From NCBI RefSeq assembly GCF_013393325.1, contig NZ_QJRC01000080.1, positions 1 through 64,000 of the forward strand: 64,000 bases of DNA, given 5' to 3'. A program made the position numbers and the translations under genes. The stretch's first letter is position 1. Every line of letters begins with the position of its first letter. Of this stretch, positions 1-9,202 are shown in pieces. Below the pieces are notes generated by a model. The model saw nothing but the letters and a program-made list of their open reading frames with translations. It was not told the DNA's origin and ran no database searches. The DNA comes from Pseudomonas hunanensis. GTDB taxonomy: Bacteria > Pseudomonadota > Gammaproteobacteria > Pseudomonadales > Pseudomonadaceae.

Positions 1-2280
1 CGCGTCAACGGCCTGCAGCGGGTTTCCGCCGGCAGTGTGTTCGGTGCCCTGCCGCTGAACGTCGGCGACCAGGCCGATGACCGCCGCCTGGTGGACTCGA
101 CCCGTTCCCTGTTCAAGACCGGGTTCTTCCAGGACATCCAGTTGAACCGCGATGGCAATGTGCTGATCATCAACGTGGTCGAGCGCCCGTCGGTGTCGAG
201 CATCGAGATCGAAGGCAACAAGGCGATCAGCACCGAAGACCTGATGAAGGGCCTGAAGCAATCGGGCCTGGCCGAGGGCGAAATCTTCCAGCGTGCCACC
301 CTCGAAGGTGTGCGTAACGAGCTGCAACGCCAGTACGTGGCCCAGGGCCGCTACTCGGCCGAGGTCGACGCCGAAGTGGTGCCGCAGCCGCGCAACCGTG
401 TGGCGCTGAAGATCAAGATCAACGAAGGCACCGTCGCCGCCATCCAGCACATCAACATCGTTGGCAACAACGTGTTCGATGATGAAACCCTGGGGCAGCT
501 GTTCGAGCTGAAGACCACCAACTGGCTGTCGTTCTTCAAGAACGATGACAAGTACGCCCGTGAAAAACTCTCCGGTGACCTGGAGCGCCTGCGTTCCTAC
601 TACCTGGACCGCGGCTACATCAACATGGACATCGCCTCCACCCAGGTGTCCATCACGCCGGACAAGAAGCACGTCTACATCACCGTCAACATCAACGAAG
701 GCGAGAAGTACACCGTTCGCGACGTGAAGCTGTCCGGTGACCTCAAGGTGCCGGAAGACCAGGTCAAGTCGCTGCTGCTGGTGCAGCCAGGCCAGGTATT
801 CTCGCGCAAGGTGATGACCACCACCTCCGAGCTGATCACCCGCCGCCTGGGTAACGAAGGCTACACCTTCGCCAACGTCAACGGCGTGCCACAGCCGAAC
901 GACCAGGACCACACGGTCGACATCATGTTCGTGGTCGACCCGGGCAAGCGTGCCTACGTCAACCGCATCAACTACCGCGGCAACACCAAGACCGAAGACG
1001 AAGTGCTGCGCCGCGAAATGCGCCAGATGGAAGGCGGGTGGGCGTCGACCTACCTGATCGACCAGTCCAAGACCCGTCTGGAGCGCCTGGGCTTCTTCAA
1101 GGAAGTCAACGTCGAGACCCCACCGGTGCCGGGCACCGACGACCAGGTCGACGTCAACTACAGCGTCGAAGAGCAGGCCTCCGGCTCGATCACCGCCAGC
1201 GTCGGTTTCGCCCAGAGCGCCGGCCTGATCCTCGGTGGTTCGATCAGCCAGAGCAACTTCCTCGGTACCGGTAACAAGGTGGCCATCGGCCTGACGCGCA
1301 GCGAATACCAGACCAAGTACAACTTCGGTTTCACCGACCCCTACTTCACCGCCGACGGGGTCAGCCTGGGCTACAACCTGTTCTACAACAGCACCGACTA
1401 CAGCGATTACTACGACGATGGCGTTTCGTATTATGCGATCAACAGCTACGGCGCCGGGGTCAGCTTTGGCTACCCGATCAGCGAAACCTCGCGCCTGAGC
1501 TACGGCCTCACCCTGCAGCACGACGACATTTCGCCGGGCACCTACAGCGCCGACGAGATCTACGACTTCATTTCCCGCGAGGGCAAGAGTTTCAACAACC
1601 TCAAGGCCTCGATCGGCTGGTCGGAATCCACCCTCAATAAAGGCGTACTGGCCACCCGTGGCCACTCGCAGAGCCTGACGCTGATGGCCACCACCCCAGG
1701 CAGCGACCTGTCATTCTACAAGCTGGACTACAACGGCCAGGCCTACTTGCCGGTGACCAACAACACCGCACTGCGCCTGCACACCAGCCTGGGCTATGGC
1801 AATGGCTACGGCTCCACCGACGGCTTGCCGTTCTATGAAAGCTACACCGCAGGTGGCCAGGGTTCGGTGCGTGGGTTCAAGGACGGCACCCTCGGCCCAC
1901 GCAACACCCCGGCCACCGGTGCTTATGCAAGGTCAGGCCAGGCTTACTACTCCGACCGAGACACCGATGTGCTGGGGGGCAATATCCTGATCACCGGCGG
2001 TGCCGAGTACATTTTCCCGTTGCCGTTCGTGAAGGACCAGAGCCAGCTGCGCAGCTCATTGTTCGTCGATGCGGGCAATGTGTATGCCGACACCTGCTAC
2101 CTGTCCACCACCCAAGGCTGTGGCAGCGTCGACCTGGCGCAGATGGCCGTGTCGCTGGGGGTTGGCGTGACCTGGTACAGCCCGATGGGGCCGCTGAGCT
2201 TCAGCCTGGCGGCGCCGTTGAAAAAGCCGGATAACGCCGAGACCCAGATTTTCCAGTTCTCCCTGGGGCAGACATTCTGA
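1..2280 (+). CDS. bamA: Outer membrane protein assembly factor BamA (5' end outside window)
   Basis: BamA inserts beta-barrel proteins into the outer membrane. The open frame runs in from base 1, so the signal peptide and the beginning of POTRA 1 lie upstream. The visible part holds the POTRA repeats (about the first 380 residues) and a C-terminal 16-strand barrel. The lid-loop motif VRGF is present near residue 610, and the protein ends in a barrel-terminal aromatic (Gln-Thr-Phe). Downstream there is no skp, lpxD or fabZ, which normally follow bamA in Pseudomonas, so this may be a second, paralogous copy. The family call is secure; which copy it is remains open. Confidence 0.93.
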   Translation, partial: RVNGLQRVSAGSVFGALPLNVGDQADDRRLVDSTRSLFKTGFFQDIQLNRDGNVLIINVVERPSVSSIEIEGNKAISTEDLMKGLKQSGLAEGEIFQRATLEGVRNELQRQYVAQGRYSAEVDAEVVPQPRNRVALKIKINEGTVAAIQHINIVGNNVFDDETLGQLFELKTTNWLSFFKNDDKYAREKLSGDLERLRSYYLDRGYINMDIASTQVSITPDKKHVYITVNINEGEKYTVRDVKLSGDLKVPEDQVKSLLLVQPGQVFSRKVMTTTSELITRRLGNEGYTFANVNGVPQPNDQDHTVDIMFVVDPGKRAYVNRINYRGNTKTEDEVLRREMRQMEGGWASTYLIDQSKTRLERLGFFKEVNVETPPVPGTDDQVDVNYSVEEQASGSITASVGFAQSAGLILGGSISQSNFLGTGNKVAIGLTRSEYQTKYNFGFTDPYFTADGVSLGYNLFYNSTDYSDYYDDGVSYYAINSYGAGVSFGYPISETSRLSYGLTLQHDDISPGTYSADEIYDFISREGKSFNNLKASIGWSESTLNKGVLATRGHSQSLTLMATTPGSDLSFYKLDYNGQAYLPVTNNTALRLHTSLGYGNGYGSTDGLPFYESYTAGGQGSVRGFKDGTLGPRNTPATGAYARSGQAYYSDRDTDVLGGNILITGGAEYIFPLPFVKDQSQLRSSLFVDAGNVYADTCYLSTTQGCGSVDLAQMAVSLGVGVTWYSPMGPLSFSLAAPLKKPDNAETQIFQFSLGQTF

Positions 2281-2303
2281 AGCCGGCAAGGCAAGCGTCA
2301 TGC

Positions 2304-2322
2304 GCGGTCCTACAGGGACCGC
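2304..2322. repeat. Perfect inverted repeat downstream of bamA (REP-like or terminator stem)
   Basis: Seven-base arms (GCGGTCC / GGACCGC) flank a five-base loop TACAG, 24 bases after the bamA stop. The CCTACAGG core resembles P. putida REP elements. There is no T-run after the stem, so it would be a weak or Rho-assisted terminator at best. Confidence 0.5.
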
Positions 2323-2427
2323 GAAGCGCTCTGGAGCATTACCCGCTTTTACCCTCGCTTAACCCAAGTTGACAGTCACATTGCCTAAGCTGACCTGCAC
2401 TCGAACCCCGCCCAGCAGGACACACTC

Positions 2428-2811
2428 ATGCCTCCCTTCACCCCTTGCTTCCCCACCACACTGCGGCACGATGAAATACCGCTGGCACTGCTCGACCTGG
2501 TCCAACAGCGCCTGGCCAGCCTGCTCGGCCCACGTTTCACCGTGGTCCTGGGCGGCAGTGGCGACGGTGCCGGGGTGAGCCACTACCACTTGGCAATCCA
2601 GCACAACCAAAGCGGTGTTTCCCTGGAAGACTACGGCACCGTCACAGCCGGTTTCATCGAGCGCCTGTTGCGCATGAGCACCCAGGTGCGCGACATGCTC
2701 GACTCAGCCACCTTCAGCCTCATGGCCAGCGAACACCCTGGCCGACCACTGGTATGGCTTCGCGAGCTGGCCTGCAACGGGGAAAGCATTACAATGCGCG
2801 CCCCAATCTGA
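2428..2811 (+). CDS. Hypothetical protein, 127 aa
   Basis: I do not recognise this protein. It is a soluble 127-residue product with no signal peptide or membrane segment. A hydrophobic stretch near residue 40 is followed by a glycine-rich turn (GGSGDG), and the C-terminal half is predicted helical. The start has an AGGA-type ribosome site (CAGGA, 9 bases upstream). It ends 14 bases before endA and reads in the same direction, so the two may be cotranscribed, but nothing in it suggests a nuclease-related role. Codon use looks like that of the neighbours. Confidence 0.7.
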   Translation: MPPFTPCFPTTLRHDEIPLALLDLVQQRLASLLGPRFTVVLGGSGDGAGVSHYHLAIQHNQSGVSLEDYGTVTAGFIERLLRMSTQVRDMLDSATFSLMASEHPGRPLVWLRELACNGESITMRAPI

Positions 2812-2825
2812 AATATGTTTTCTCC

Positions 2826-3791
2826 ATGAAATCACTGCTTTACGCCGTAACCTTATTGTTTTCCTTTACCCTGCCCGCCCTGGCCAACCCGCCGGCAACC
2901 TTCACCGAAGCCAAGGTGGTGGCCAAGCAGAAGGTGTACCTGGACCAAGCCAGCAGTGCCATGGGCGACCTGTACTGCGGTTGCAAGTGGACCTGGGTGG
3001 GCAAGTCCGGCGGGCGTATCGATGCCGCCTCGTGCGGTTACCAGACGCGCAAGCAGCAGAACCGCGCCGAGCGTACCGAGTGGGAGCACATCGTGCCCGC
3101 CTACACCTTCGGCAACCAGCGCCAGTGCTGGAAGAACGGTGGCCGCGAACATTGCGTGGACAACGACCCGGTATTCCGCGCCATGGAGGCCGACCTGTTC
3201 AACCTGTACCCGGCCGTGGGCGAGGTCAACGGTGACCGCAGCAACTTCAACTACGGCATGGTGGCTGGCAATGCAGGTGAATACGGCCAATGCAGCACCA
3301 AGGTCGATTTCGTCCAGCGCGCCGCCGAACCGCGTGATGAAGTCAAAGGCCTGGTGGCCCGCACCACGTTCTACATGTTCGACCGCTACCAGCTGAGCAT
3401 GTCGCGCCAGCAGCAACAGCTGCTGATGGCCTGGGACAAGCAACACCCGGTGTCGGCCTGGGAGAAAGAACGCGACCGGCGTATTGCCGCGATCATGGGG
3501 CATGCCAACCCGTTCGTAAGCGGGGAACGCAAGTGGACGGCCGACTACAAGCCGGTTGGCAGCGGCGTGGTGCAAGCGGTGCCAGTGAAAGCCGCCAAGG
3601 CAGAGGCCAAACCGAGCCTGGCCAGCGCCGAGTCGGTCGGGGCTGTGCTAGGCAACCGCAACAGCCATGTCTATCACCTGTCGGTTGGCTGCCCGGGCTA
3701 CAACCAGGTGGCGGCGAAGAACCAGGTTACGTTCGCCACCGAAGGTGAAGCGCAGGCAGCGGGCTACCGCAAGGCGGGTAACTGCCGATGA
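2826..3791 (+). CDS. endA: Periplasmic/secreted endonuclease I with Ada-like C-terminal domain
   Basis: A non-specific DNA endonuclease of the endonuclease I family. I start it at base 2826, which gives a clean signal peptide (Lys then a hydrophobic run, cleavage after Ala-Leu-Ala near residue 20). The nuclease domain (about 22-230) has the family motif around RTEWEHIVP, with His88 as the likely catalytic residue, and several cysteines consistent with periplasmic disulfides. After a Lys/Ala linker, the last 46 residues resemble the Ada metal-binding fold (Asn-Ser-x-x-Tyr-His near its start, then Cys-Pro and a C-terminal Gly-Tyr-Arg...Cys). E. coli EndA (235 aa) lacks this tail. A longer in-frame start at 2754 would spoil the signal peptide and overlap the previous gene. 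Confidence 0.9.
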   Translation: MKSLLYAVTLLFSFTLPALANPPATFTEAKVVAKQKVYLDQASSAMGDLYCGCKWTWVGKSGGRIDAASCGYQTRKQQNRAERTEWEHIVPAYTFGNQRQCWKNGGREHCVDNDPVFRAMEADLFNLYPAVGEVNGDRSNFNYGMVAGNAGEYGQCSTKVDFVQRAAEPRDEVKGLVARTTFYMFDRYQLSMSRQQQQLLMAWDKQHPVSAWEKERDRRIAAIMGHANPFVSGERKWTADYKPVGSGVVQAVPVKAAKAEAKPSLASAESVGAVLGNRNSHVYHLSVGCPGYNQVAAKNQVTFATEGEAQAAGYRKAGNCR

Positions 3792-3795
3792 CTTG

Positions 3796-3836
3796 ACTTG
3801 CGGGGCCTTCACTTGTGTGAGCGGCCTTGTGCAAGT
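3796..3836. terminator. Imperfect stem-loop between convergent endA and kguD
   Basis: ACTTGC at 3796 pairs with GCAAGT at 3831, with an inner GGCC/GGCC pair. It sits in the 58-base gap between the stop codons of two converging genes, where a bidirectional terminator is expected. There is no clear T-run on either side. Confidence 0.35.
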
Positions 3837-3849
3837 ACCAGGGTTCGCG

Positions 3850-4812
3850 CTAGCCGTTGACCAGGTTCAACGGCCGCTCACCGGCCAGCGCGCTGAGCAG
3901 GTTGTCCACCGCGCAACGCGCCATGGCCTGGCGGGTTTCCTCGGTCGCTGAGCCGATATGCGGGGTCGCTACGACGTTATCGAGCTGCAATAGCGGCGAG
4001 TCTGTCGCCAGCGGCTCCTGCACGAACACATCAAGCCCCGCGCCGCGAATGCGCCGGTTCCGCAGCGCTTCGATCAGCGCTTGTTCATCCACCACACGCC
4101 CACGCGAGATGTTCACCAGGATTGCTTCGGGCTTCATCAACGCCAGTTCCCGTGTGCCAATCAGGCCTTCGGTGCTGGCGTTCAGCGGCACCGTCAGGCA
4201 AACGAAATCCGCCTGCTGCAACAAGGCATCCAGGCTGCATTTGCTTGCGCCATAGCGTGCCTCCACCTCGGGCTTGGGGCGCTGGCTGTGGTACAGCACA
4301 CGCATGCCAAAGCCGGCGGATGCGCGCCGGGCCAAGGCCTCGCCGATGCGACCCATGCCGACGATGCCCAGCGTCTTGCCGTGCACATCACTGCCAAAAT
4401 GTGCAGGCCCCAGGTTGGCCTGCCAATGGCCATCACGCACCCAGTTCGCCAGCTCCACCACCCGCCTGGCGGTGGCCAGGAGCAGGGCAAAGCCGGTGTC
4501 GGCGGTGGTTTCGGTCAACACGTCGGGCGTGTTTGTCAGCTTCACACCACGGCGGCTGAGTTCGGCAACATCGTAGTTGTCCACGCCCACCGAAACGCTG
4601 GACACCACTTCCAGCTGTGGCGCCAGGTCAAGCAGGCTGGCATCCAGGCGCACACTGGCCCCGAGCAACCCGTGCGCGCCCGGCAACGCATCGCGCAAGC
4701 GGGCCAGGCCATCGGGCTGGGCCGTATCTACCCAGGTCACCTCAACGCGCGCTTGCAGGCGTGCCATCAAGTCAGCGGGCAGGCGTTTATACAGAACAAT
4801 TCGCTTCTTCAT
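3850..4812 (-). CDS. kguD: 2-ketogluconate 6-phosphate / glyoxylate-type D-2-hydroxyacid reductase
   Basis: NAD(P)H-dependent reductase of the D-isomer-specific 2-hydroxyacid dehydrogenase family, 320 aa. In this pathway it reduces 2-keto-6-phosphogluconate to 6-phosphogluconate. The Rossmann motif GMGRIG lies near residue 150. The catalytic Arg is in NISRGRVV, the Glu in VQEPLA and the His in TPHIGSA. It is the last gene of the kguE-kguK-kguT-kguD run, 10 bases after the kguT stop, with a TAGGAC ribosome site. The enzyme family alone would also allow a glyoxylate or hydroxypyruvate reductase; the gene neighbourhood decides for KguD. Confidence 0.92.
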   Translation of the reverse strand: MKKRIVLYKRLPADLMARLQARVEVTWVDTAQPDGLARLRDALPGAHGLLGASVRLDASLLDLAPQLEVVSSVSVGVDNYDVAELSRRGVKLTNTPDVLTETTADTGFALLLATARRVVELANWVRDGHWQANLGPAHFGSDVHGKTLGIVGMGRIGEALARRASAGFGMRVLYHSQRPKPEVEARYGASKCSLDALLQQADFVCLTVPLNASTEGLIGTRELALMKPEAILVNISRGRVVDEQALIEALRNRRIRGAGLDVFVQEPLATDSPLLQLDNVVATPHIGSATEETRQAMARCAVDNLLSALAGERPLNLVNG

Positions 4813-4822
4813 TACAAGTGTC

Positions 4823-6115
4823 CTAAGGCTTCACGGCCAGTTGCGCGCTATCGCGCTTTGCCCGGCCAGACATTTGGGAAGTATTGAGTGCAGCGGTAAG
4901 CGCCACTGCGCTCAGCAGCGCACCGCACATGAACAGGTAAGAGGCGCCAGGCCCACCTGTTGCACCATTGAGGTAGCCCACCAGCCACGAGCCACCGAAC
5001 GAGCCCAGCGCGCCCATGCTGTTGATCAGCGCCATGGCACCGCCTGCGACGTTGGCCGGCAGGATCTCGGGCACGATCGCGAAGAACGGGCCATAGGGTG
5101 CGTACATGCAGGCGCCGGCGACCACCAGCAACGTATACGACAGCCAGAAGTGCTCAGTGCCCAAGGCATACGAGCCATAGAACGCCACGGCGGCAATCAG
5201 CAGTGGCGGCCAGACGAAACGCTTGCGTTTTTGCAGGCGGTCGGACGCCCAGGACACGCCCACCATCGCCAGCACCGCTGCCAGGTACGGCACCGAGGCC
5301 AGCCAGCCGGCCTGCACGATATCGACGTTCGCCGCTTGCTTGAGAATCGACGGCAGCCACAGCACGAAGCCATACACGCCAATACTCCAGCAGAAGTACT
5401 GCAGCGCCAGGATGATCACCTGCGGCGAGCGGAACGCCTCGCGGTAGTTTTTCACTGGCTTGATGCCCTGCTGCTCGGCGGCCAGTGCTTGCGCAAGGGC
5501 GGCCTTTTCCTGTGCGCTCAGCCAGTTGACCTGGGCCGGGCGGTCATCCACCAGGCGCCACCAGAAGAACGCCCAGATCACAGCTGGCAGGCCTTCGATG
5601 ATGAACATCCAGCGCCAGTCGTAATGTTTGATCAGGTACCCCGACACCACCGACATCCACAAGATGGTCACCGGGTTGCCGAGCATCAGAAAGGTATTGG
5701 CACGCGAGCGCTCGGCACGGGTGAACCAATGGCACAGGTACACCAGCATTGCCGGCATGACCGCCGCCTCCACCACCCCAAGCAGGAAGCGGATTCCGAT
5801 CAGCATGTAGACGTTGCTGACCATGCCGGTAAGCGTGGCAAGGCCGCCCCAAAGGATCAGGCAGACGAAGATCAGCTTCTTCACACTGCGCTTTTCGGCG
5901 TAGATGGCACCGGGTACCTGGAAGAAGAAGTAACCGAGAAAGAACAGCGCACCCAGCAGCGAAGACAGCACGGGAGTGATTTGCAGGTCGTCGGCCATGC
6001 CAGAGGCGGCGGCGAAACCGTAATTGGCGCGGTCCAGGTACGCCAGGCTATAAGTGAAGAACACGATTGGGATGATGTACCACCAACGGCGAGGTGCCAG
6101 GCTTGGGCTTTGCAT
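4823..6115 (-). CDS. kguT: 2-ketogluconate transporter, MFS (anion:cation symporter family)
   Basis: Inner-membrane major-facilitator protein, 430 aa, with about 12 hydrophobic segments. The signature YLDRANYG follows the first helix, as in the D-glucarate/phthalate-type symporters. It imports 2-ketogluconate made in the periplasm by gluconate dehydrogenase. I place the start at 6115, preceded by AGGAG seven bases away; the frame stays open to 6268, but that extension has no ribosome site and adds a non-hydrophobic Arg-rich stretch. It lies between kguK (59-base gap) and kguD (10-base gap). Confidence 0.93.
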   Translation of the reverse strand: MQSPSLAPRRWWYIIPIVFFTYSLAYLDRANYGFAAASGMADDLQITPVLSSLLGALFFLGYFFFQVPGAIYAEKRSVKKLIFVCLILWGGLATLTGMVSNVYMLIGIRFLLGVVEAAVMPAMLVYLCHWFTRAERSRANTFLMLGNPVTILWMSVVSGYLIKHYDWRWMFIIEGLPAVIWAFFWWRLVDDRPAQVNWLSAQEKAALAQALAAEQQGIKPVKNYREAFRSPQVIILALQYFCWSIGVYGFVLWLPSILKQAANVDIVQAGWLASVPYLAAVLAMVGVSWASDRLQKRKRFVWPPLLIAAVAFYGSYALGTEHFWLSYTLLVVAGACMYAPYGPFFAIVPEILPANVAGGAMALINSMGALGSFGGSWLVGYLNGATGGPGASYLFMCGALLSAVALTAALNTSQMSGRAKRDSAQLAVKP

Positions 6116-6174
6116 GGTTTGTTTCTCCTGAGCTTGTTGTTTTTGTTGCAACAGGTGATTCGGGGTTGGTTGGG

Positions 6175-7125
6175 TCAAGCGCTTCTGCGCAGGTTGTGGG
6201 CCTCCAGCTCGTGGCGCAGCGGCAACCCTTCCATGTCGCCCCGCGATTGCACGGCACGGCTGCCGCACCAGTTACCACGCGCCACGGCCTCAGCCACTGC
6301 ACGGCCCTCCAGCAGCGCACTCAGCACGCCGACGGCAAAGGCATCGCCGGCACCAACGGTATCCACCACATGGCTGACCGGCACCGCCGCTACCTGCCCT
6401 TCGCCCTTGGCGCTGCGAAAGTAGGCGCCGGCCTCGCCCAGTTTGATGACGACCAGCTCAACCCCTTGGTCAAGGTAGAACGCGGCGATGTCCGCCGGTG
6501 TTTGCTGGCCAGTCAGCAACCGCCCCTCCTCCAGGCCCGGTAGAACCCAGTCGGCCTTGGTCGCCAGGGCATTGATTTCGCGCACCATGCTGCTTTGATC
6601 AGGCCACAGCGAGGGGCGCAGGTTGGGGTCGAACGAAATACTGCGCCCCGCTGCGCGCATGGCGTCCAGCAGCGCGTGGGACAGCGCCCGGCAACTGTCC
6701 GACAGCGCCGGCGGAATGCCGGTGGCGTGCAGATGGCGTGCTTGCAGCACGTCTGAATGAATCAGCGCTGGCGACAGCCGACGGGCTGCCGAGCCACGGC
6801 GGAAGTACTCCACCGACGGGTCGCTGCCATCATCGCAGCGGGCCTTGAGCTGAAAACCGGTGGGGTAGCTGGCATCCACCTCCACGCCAGAACAGTCCAG
6901 GCCTTCGCGGCGCAAGCTGTCGAGCACGAAACGGCCCAGCGAATCGTCACCTACCCGGCTCAGCCAGCGCACGTTGAAACCCAGCCGCGCCAGGCCGATG
7001 GCCACGTTGCTGTCCGCACCGGCGATGCGTTTGCCAAACTGCTCGACACTGGCCAGGTCGCCGGTTTGCTCGGCAACGAACATGGCCATGGTCTCGCCGA
7101 AACACAGCACGTCATGCTCATGCAT
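6175..7125 (-). CDS. kguK: 2-ketogluconate kinase, PfkB family
   Basis: Ribokinase/PfkB-type sugar kinase, 316 aa. It phosphorylates cytoplasmic 2-ketogluconate to 2-keto-6-phosphogluconate using ATP. The N-terminal substrate motif GADSNVA (near residue 36) and the C-terminal signature DTVGAGDAF (near residue 254), which holds the catalytic Asp and the anion hole, are both present. A strong AGGAGG precedes the ATG. The start overlaps the 3' end of kguE by 8 bases, suggesting translational coupling. Confidence 0.93.
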   Translation of the reverse strand: MHEHDVLCFGETMAMFVAEQTGDLASVEQFGKRIAGADSNVAIGLARLGFNVRWLSRVGDDSLGRFVLDSLRREGLDCSGVEVDASYPTGFQLKARCDDGSDPSVEYFRRGSAARRLSPALIHSDVLQARHLHATGIPPALSDSCRALSHALLDAMRAAGRSISFDPNLRPSLWPDQSSMVREINALATKADWVLPGLEEGRLLTGQQTPADIAAFYLDQGVELVVIKLGEAGAYFRSAKGEGQVAAVPVSHVVDTVGAGDAFAVGVLSALLEGRAVAEAVARGNWCGSRAVQSRGDMEGLPLRHELEAHNLRRSA

Positions 7126-7897
7126 GGGCCACCTCCTGCTCCGCGCCCAGCGCAGACAGGCTACGCACCTGGGCGCGGGTCAGCGCCAGCAGGTCTTCGC
7201 CAACCAAGGGGTACTCGACGGCGCGTACCACGCCAGGCGCGAACTCGGCCAGCAGCGTTGCCCACTCGTGTAGGTCCGCCGCTTTGGGCGGTATGGCTAC
7301 CAGGCGGCCATCGGCCCGGCGCTGCACAGCCTTGCAGTGCACGTACTGCACCCAACGGCCAAGTTGCCGTGCGGCTTGCCCCGCAGCCTCACCCTGCCAC
7401 TGCCAGTTACCGATATCGAACGTCATCCCCAGGCGCAGCCGTAACTGCTCGGCATTCTGGAAAAACTCCACCAGGGGTTCGATCCTGCCTCCTTGGGTGG
7501 TCTGATCGTTTTCAACCAGCAGCAGCGGCCCATGTGCCGGCAGCACTGCCGCCAGGGCTGCCATATCGCAGCGCTCATTGAAATGGCCCAGTGAAACCTT
7601 CAGCGCCACCGCGCCAAGCGCTCGGGCGATTTCCAGCTTGTGGACCAGGAGTGGATCGGGCATGCCTTGCGTGGTCCACAGTTCAAGGGGTGTCGAATAC
7701 AGGCACTCCAGGTGCAATGCGGCAATGACCGCACCCAGGGCGGATGCGTCAGGTGCACTGGCGAACAGTTCTTCGCGCAATTCCACTCGGCTAACGCCAG
7801 CGGCTGCCAGCAAGTCCAGGAACTGCTCTTGGCCACGTTGCCGCACAAAGTCGGCACCGTAGCTGGAAAGGCTGATGGAAACGGGGTTCGGGTGCAT
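7118..7897 (-). CDS. kguE: KguE, sugar phosphate isomerase/epimerase-like TIM barrel
   Basis: First gene of the kgu operon, 259 aa, of the AP-endonuclease-2-like xylose isomerase/epimerase family. It carries metal-ligand-type acidic and histidine residues in LLVENDQT and FDIGNWQW. Its exact reaction in 2-ketogluconate use is not established. The gene is identified by family and position. The ribosome site AAGGAT lies just inside the PtxS operator, so repressor binding at 7912-7925 would block transcription close to the start. Confidence 0.88.
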   Translation of the reverse strand: MHPNPVSISLSSYGADFVRQRGQEQFLDLLAAAGVSRVELREELFASAPDASALGAVIAALHLECLYSTPLELWTTQGMPDPLLVHKLEIARALGAVALKVSLGHFNERCDMAALAAVLPAHGPLLLVENDQTTQGGRIEPLVEFFQNAEQLRLRLGMTFDIGNWQWQGEAAGQAARQLGRWVQYVHCKAVQRRADGRLVAIPPKAADLHEWATLLAEFAPGVVRAVEYPLVGEDLLALTRAQVRSLSALGAEQEVAHA

Positions 7898-7911
7898 TGT
7901 TTTTATCCTTA

Positions 7912-7925
7912 TGAAACCGGTTTCA
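7912..7925. promoter_or_regulatory. PtxS operator in front of kguE
   Basis: A perfect 14-base palindrome TGAAACCGGTTTCA lies 15 bases upstream of the kguE ATG and downstream of the ptxS stop. It is identical to two more copies in the window and equals the PtxS site described for P. putida and P. aeruginosa, as I recall it. Binding should repress kguEKTD until 2-ketogluconate is present. Confidence 0.92.
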
Positions 7926-7963
7926 TTTTTGATCGGCAGCGGCGGACACAGGCCTGCCGTTGC

Positions 7964-8983
7964 TTACTGGAGTTGGGTTGAGCCGCGGACGATCAGGTCG
8001 GCCTTGAAGTCGATGCGCCGCGCTGCCCCGCTGTCGCCGCGAAGGCGGCCGAGCAGGCTTTCGAAAGCCGCCTCACCGATGCGTTCGGTAGGCTGGGCCA
8101 GTGCAGTGATGCCTTTGCCAACCAAGGGGTACCAGTCCAGGTCGTCGAGGGCGATCAACCCGACGTCGGCAAACAAGTTGCACCCGGCCTCTTGCAAGGC
8201 CCGGGTTACCGCCAAGGTCGCTACGCCGTTGAAGGTGAAGATGGCTTGTGGGCCATGGCTATGGCGGGCGAGAAACGAAGCCAGCTGGCCCTGCAGCCCC
8301 GTGCTGGTTTCCAGTACTTGCTGACGCATGCCGGGCCGGCGGCTAACCGACGCGCCGAACGCCTGCACCCGCTCCAGGCGTGAGCTGGTGCCATCGAGGG
8401 GTTCACTGACTGCCAGGATATCGCGGTAGCCTTGGGCCTGCAGGTGGTCGAGGGCCTGCTCGACCGCGTCGGCATTGTCCAGGCCGACCAGGTCCACGTT
8501 CAGTTCGGGCAACTGGCGGTCGACCAACACCATGGGGATGTCACGCTGCAGGTTGAGCAGTTCACCGGGGTGATGACCCAGGGTGTTCACGACCAACCCT
8601 TCGACGTTGTAGCTCTGCAGGGCCTCCAAGTGGTGACGTTCCTGCTCGTCGTCACGGTTGGTGTTGCACACCACCAGGCTGTAACCGTGCTGACGGCAGG
8701 CGGTTTCCACACCATGCATCACGGCCACTGAATAGGGGTTGAGAATATCGGCTACCAGCATGCCGATCAGTCGCGTCTGGCCGCGCTTGAGGCCGCGGGC
8801 CATCTGGTTGGGGCGGTAGCCGAGGCGCTCGATGACCTCTTCCAGGCGCTTGGCGGTAGCGTCGGCCAGCAATTGACGATCGCCACCGATGTAACGGGAG
8901 ACGGTGGCTTTGGAAACGCCAGCGACACGCGCTACTTCGCTGATGGTGACCCGTTCGCGGGCATGGGCAGGCGCGTCGGTCAT
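7964..8983 (-). CDS. ptxS: LacI-family repressor PtxS
   Basis: LacI/GalR-type regulator, 339 aa. The N-terminal helix-turn-helix (about residues 13-35: ISEVARVAGVSKATVSRYI) is followed by the hinge helix and a periplasmic-binding-protein-like effector domain. PtxS senses 2-ketogluconate and represses kgu, gad and its own gene. It lies between the kgu and gad clusters on the same strand, with its own operator 31 bases upstream of the ATG. The start has an AAGGAC ribosome site. Confidence 0.94.
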   Translation of the reverse strand: MTDAPAHARERVTISEVARVAGVSKATVSRYIGGDRQLLADATAKRLEEVIERLGYRPNQMARGLKRGQTRLIGMLVADILNPYSVAVMHGVETACRQHGYSLVVCNTNRDDEQERHHLEALQSYNVEGLVVNTLGHHPGELLNLQRDIPMVLVDRQLPELNVDLVGLDNADAVEQALDHLQAQGYRDILAVSEPLDGTSSRLERVQAFGASVSRRPGMRQQVLETSTGLQGQLASFLARHSHGPQAIFTFNGVATLAVTRALQEAGCNLFADVGLIALDDLDWYPLVGKGITALAQPTERIGEAAFESLLGRLRGDSGAARRIDFKADLIVRGSTQLQ

Positions 8984-9013
8984 GGGTTGTCCTTGTGATT
9001 ATTGTGATTGCGA

Positions 9014-9027
9014 TGAAACCGGTTTCA
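9014..9027. promoter_or_regulatory. PtxS operator in front of ptxS
   Basis: A second exact copy of TGAAACCGGTTTCA, 31 bases upstream of the ptxS start. Its position indicates autorepression. Confidence 0.92.
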
Positions 9028-9154
9028 ATACAGCAAATCTGTGGCAATTCGTCAACATACCGTTAGTCAGTAATGTTGAAGCCGATATGGTATTCGAGAT
9101 TATATAAGCTACTTAAGATACTGATATAACAGTAATTTTAAGACGCAGAATAAG

Positions 9155-9178
9155 GGAGCGGGTTAACCCCGCCCCCCA
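9155..9178 (-). terminator. Possible stem-loop after the gad operon
   Basis: A G/C-rich inverted repeat centred on GTTAAC (GCGGG-TTAA-CCCCGC on the plus strand) lies 25 bases beyond the stop of the gluconate dehydrogenase cytochrome gene. On the minus strand it is followed by TTATT. The arms are not perfectly matched. The rest of 9028-9154 is A+T-rich and is probably the ptxS promoter. Confidence 0.4.
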
Positions 9179-9202
9179 ATGCATCAGGATGCACGTAAGA
9201 GG

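Noticed and set aside
4577..6424. Long plus-strand open frame (615 codons) opposite kguD/kguT
   Set aside because: It is a high-G+C antisense frame over two well-identified genes; its product is Arg/His/Gln-rich and matches no family.
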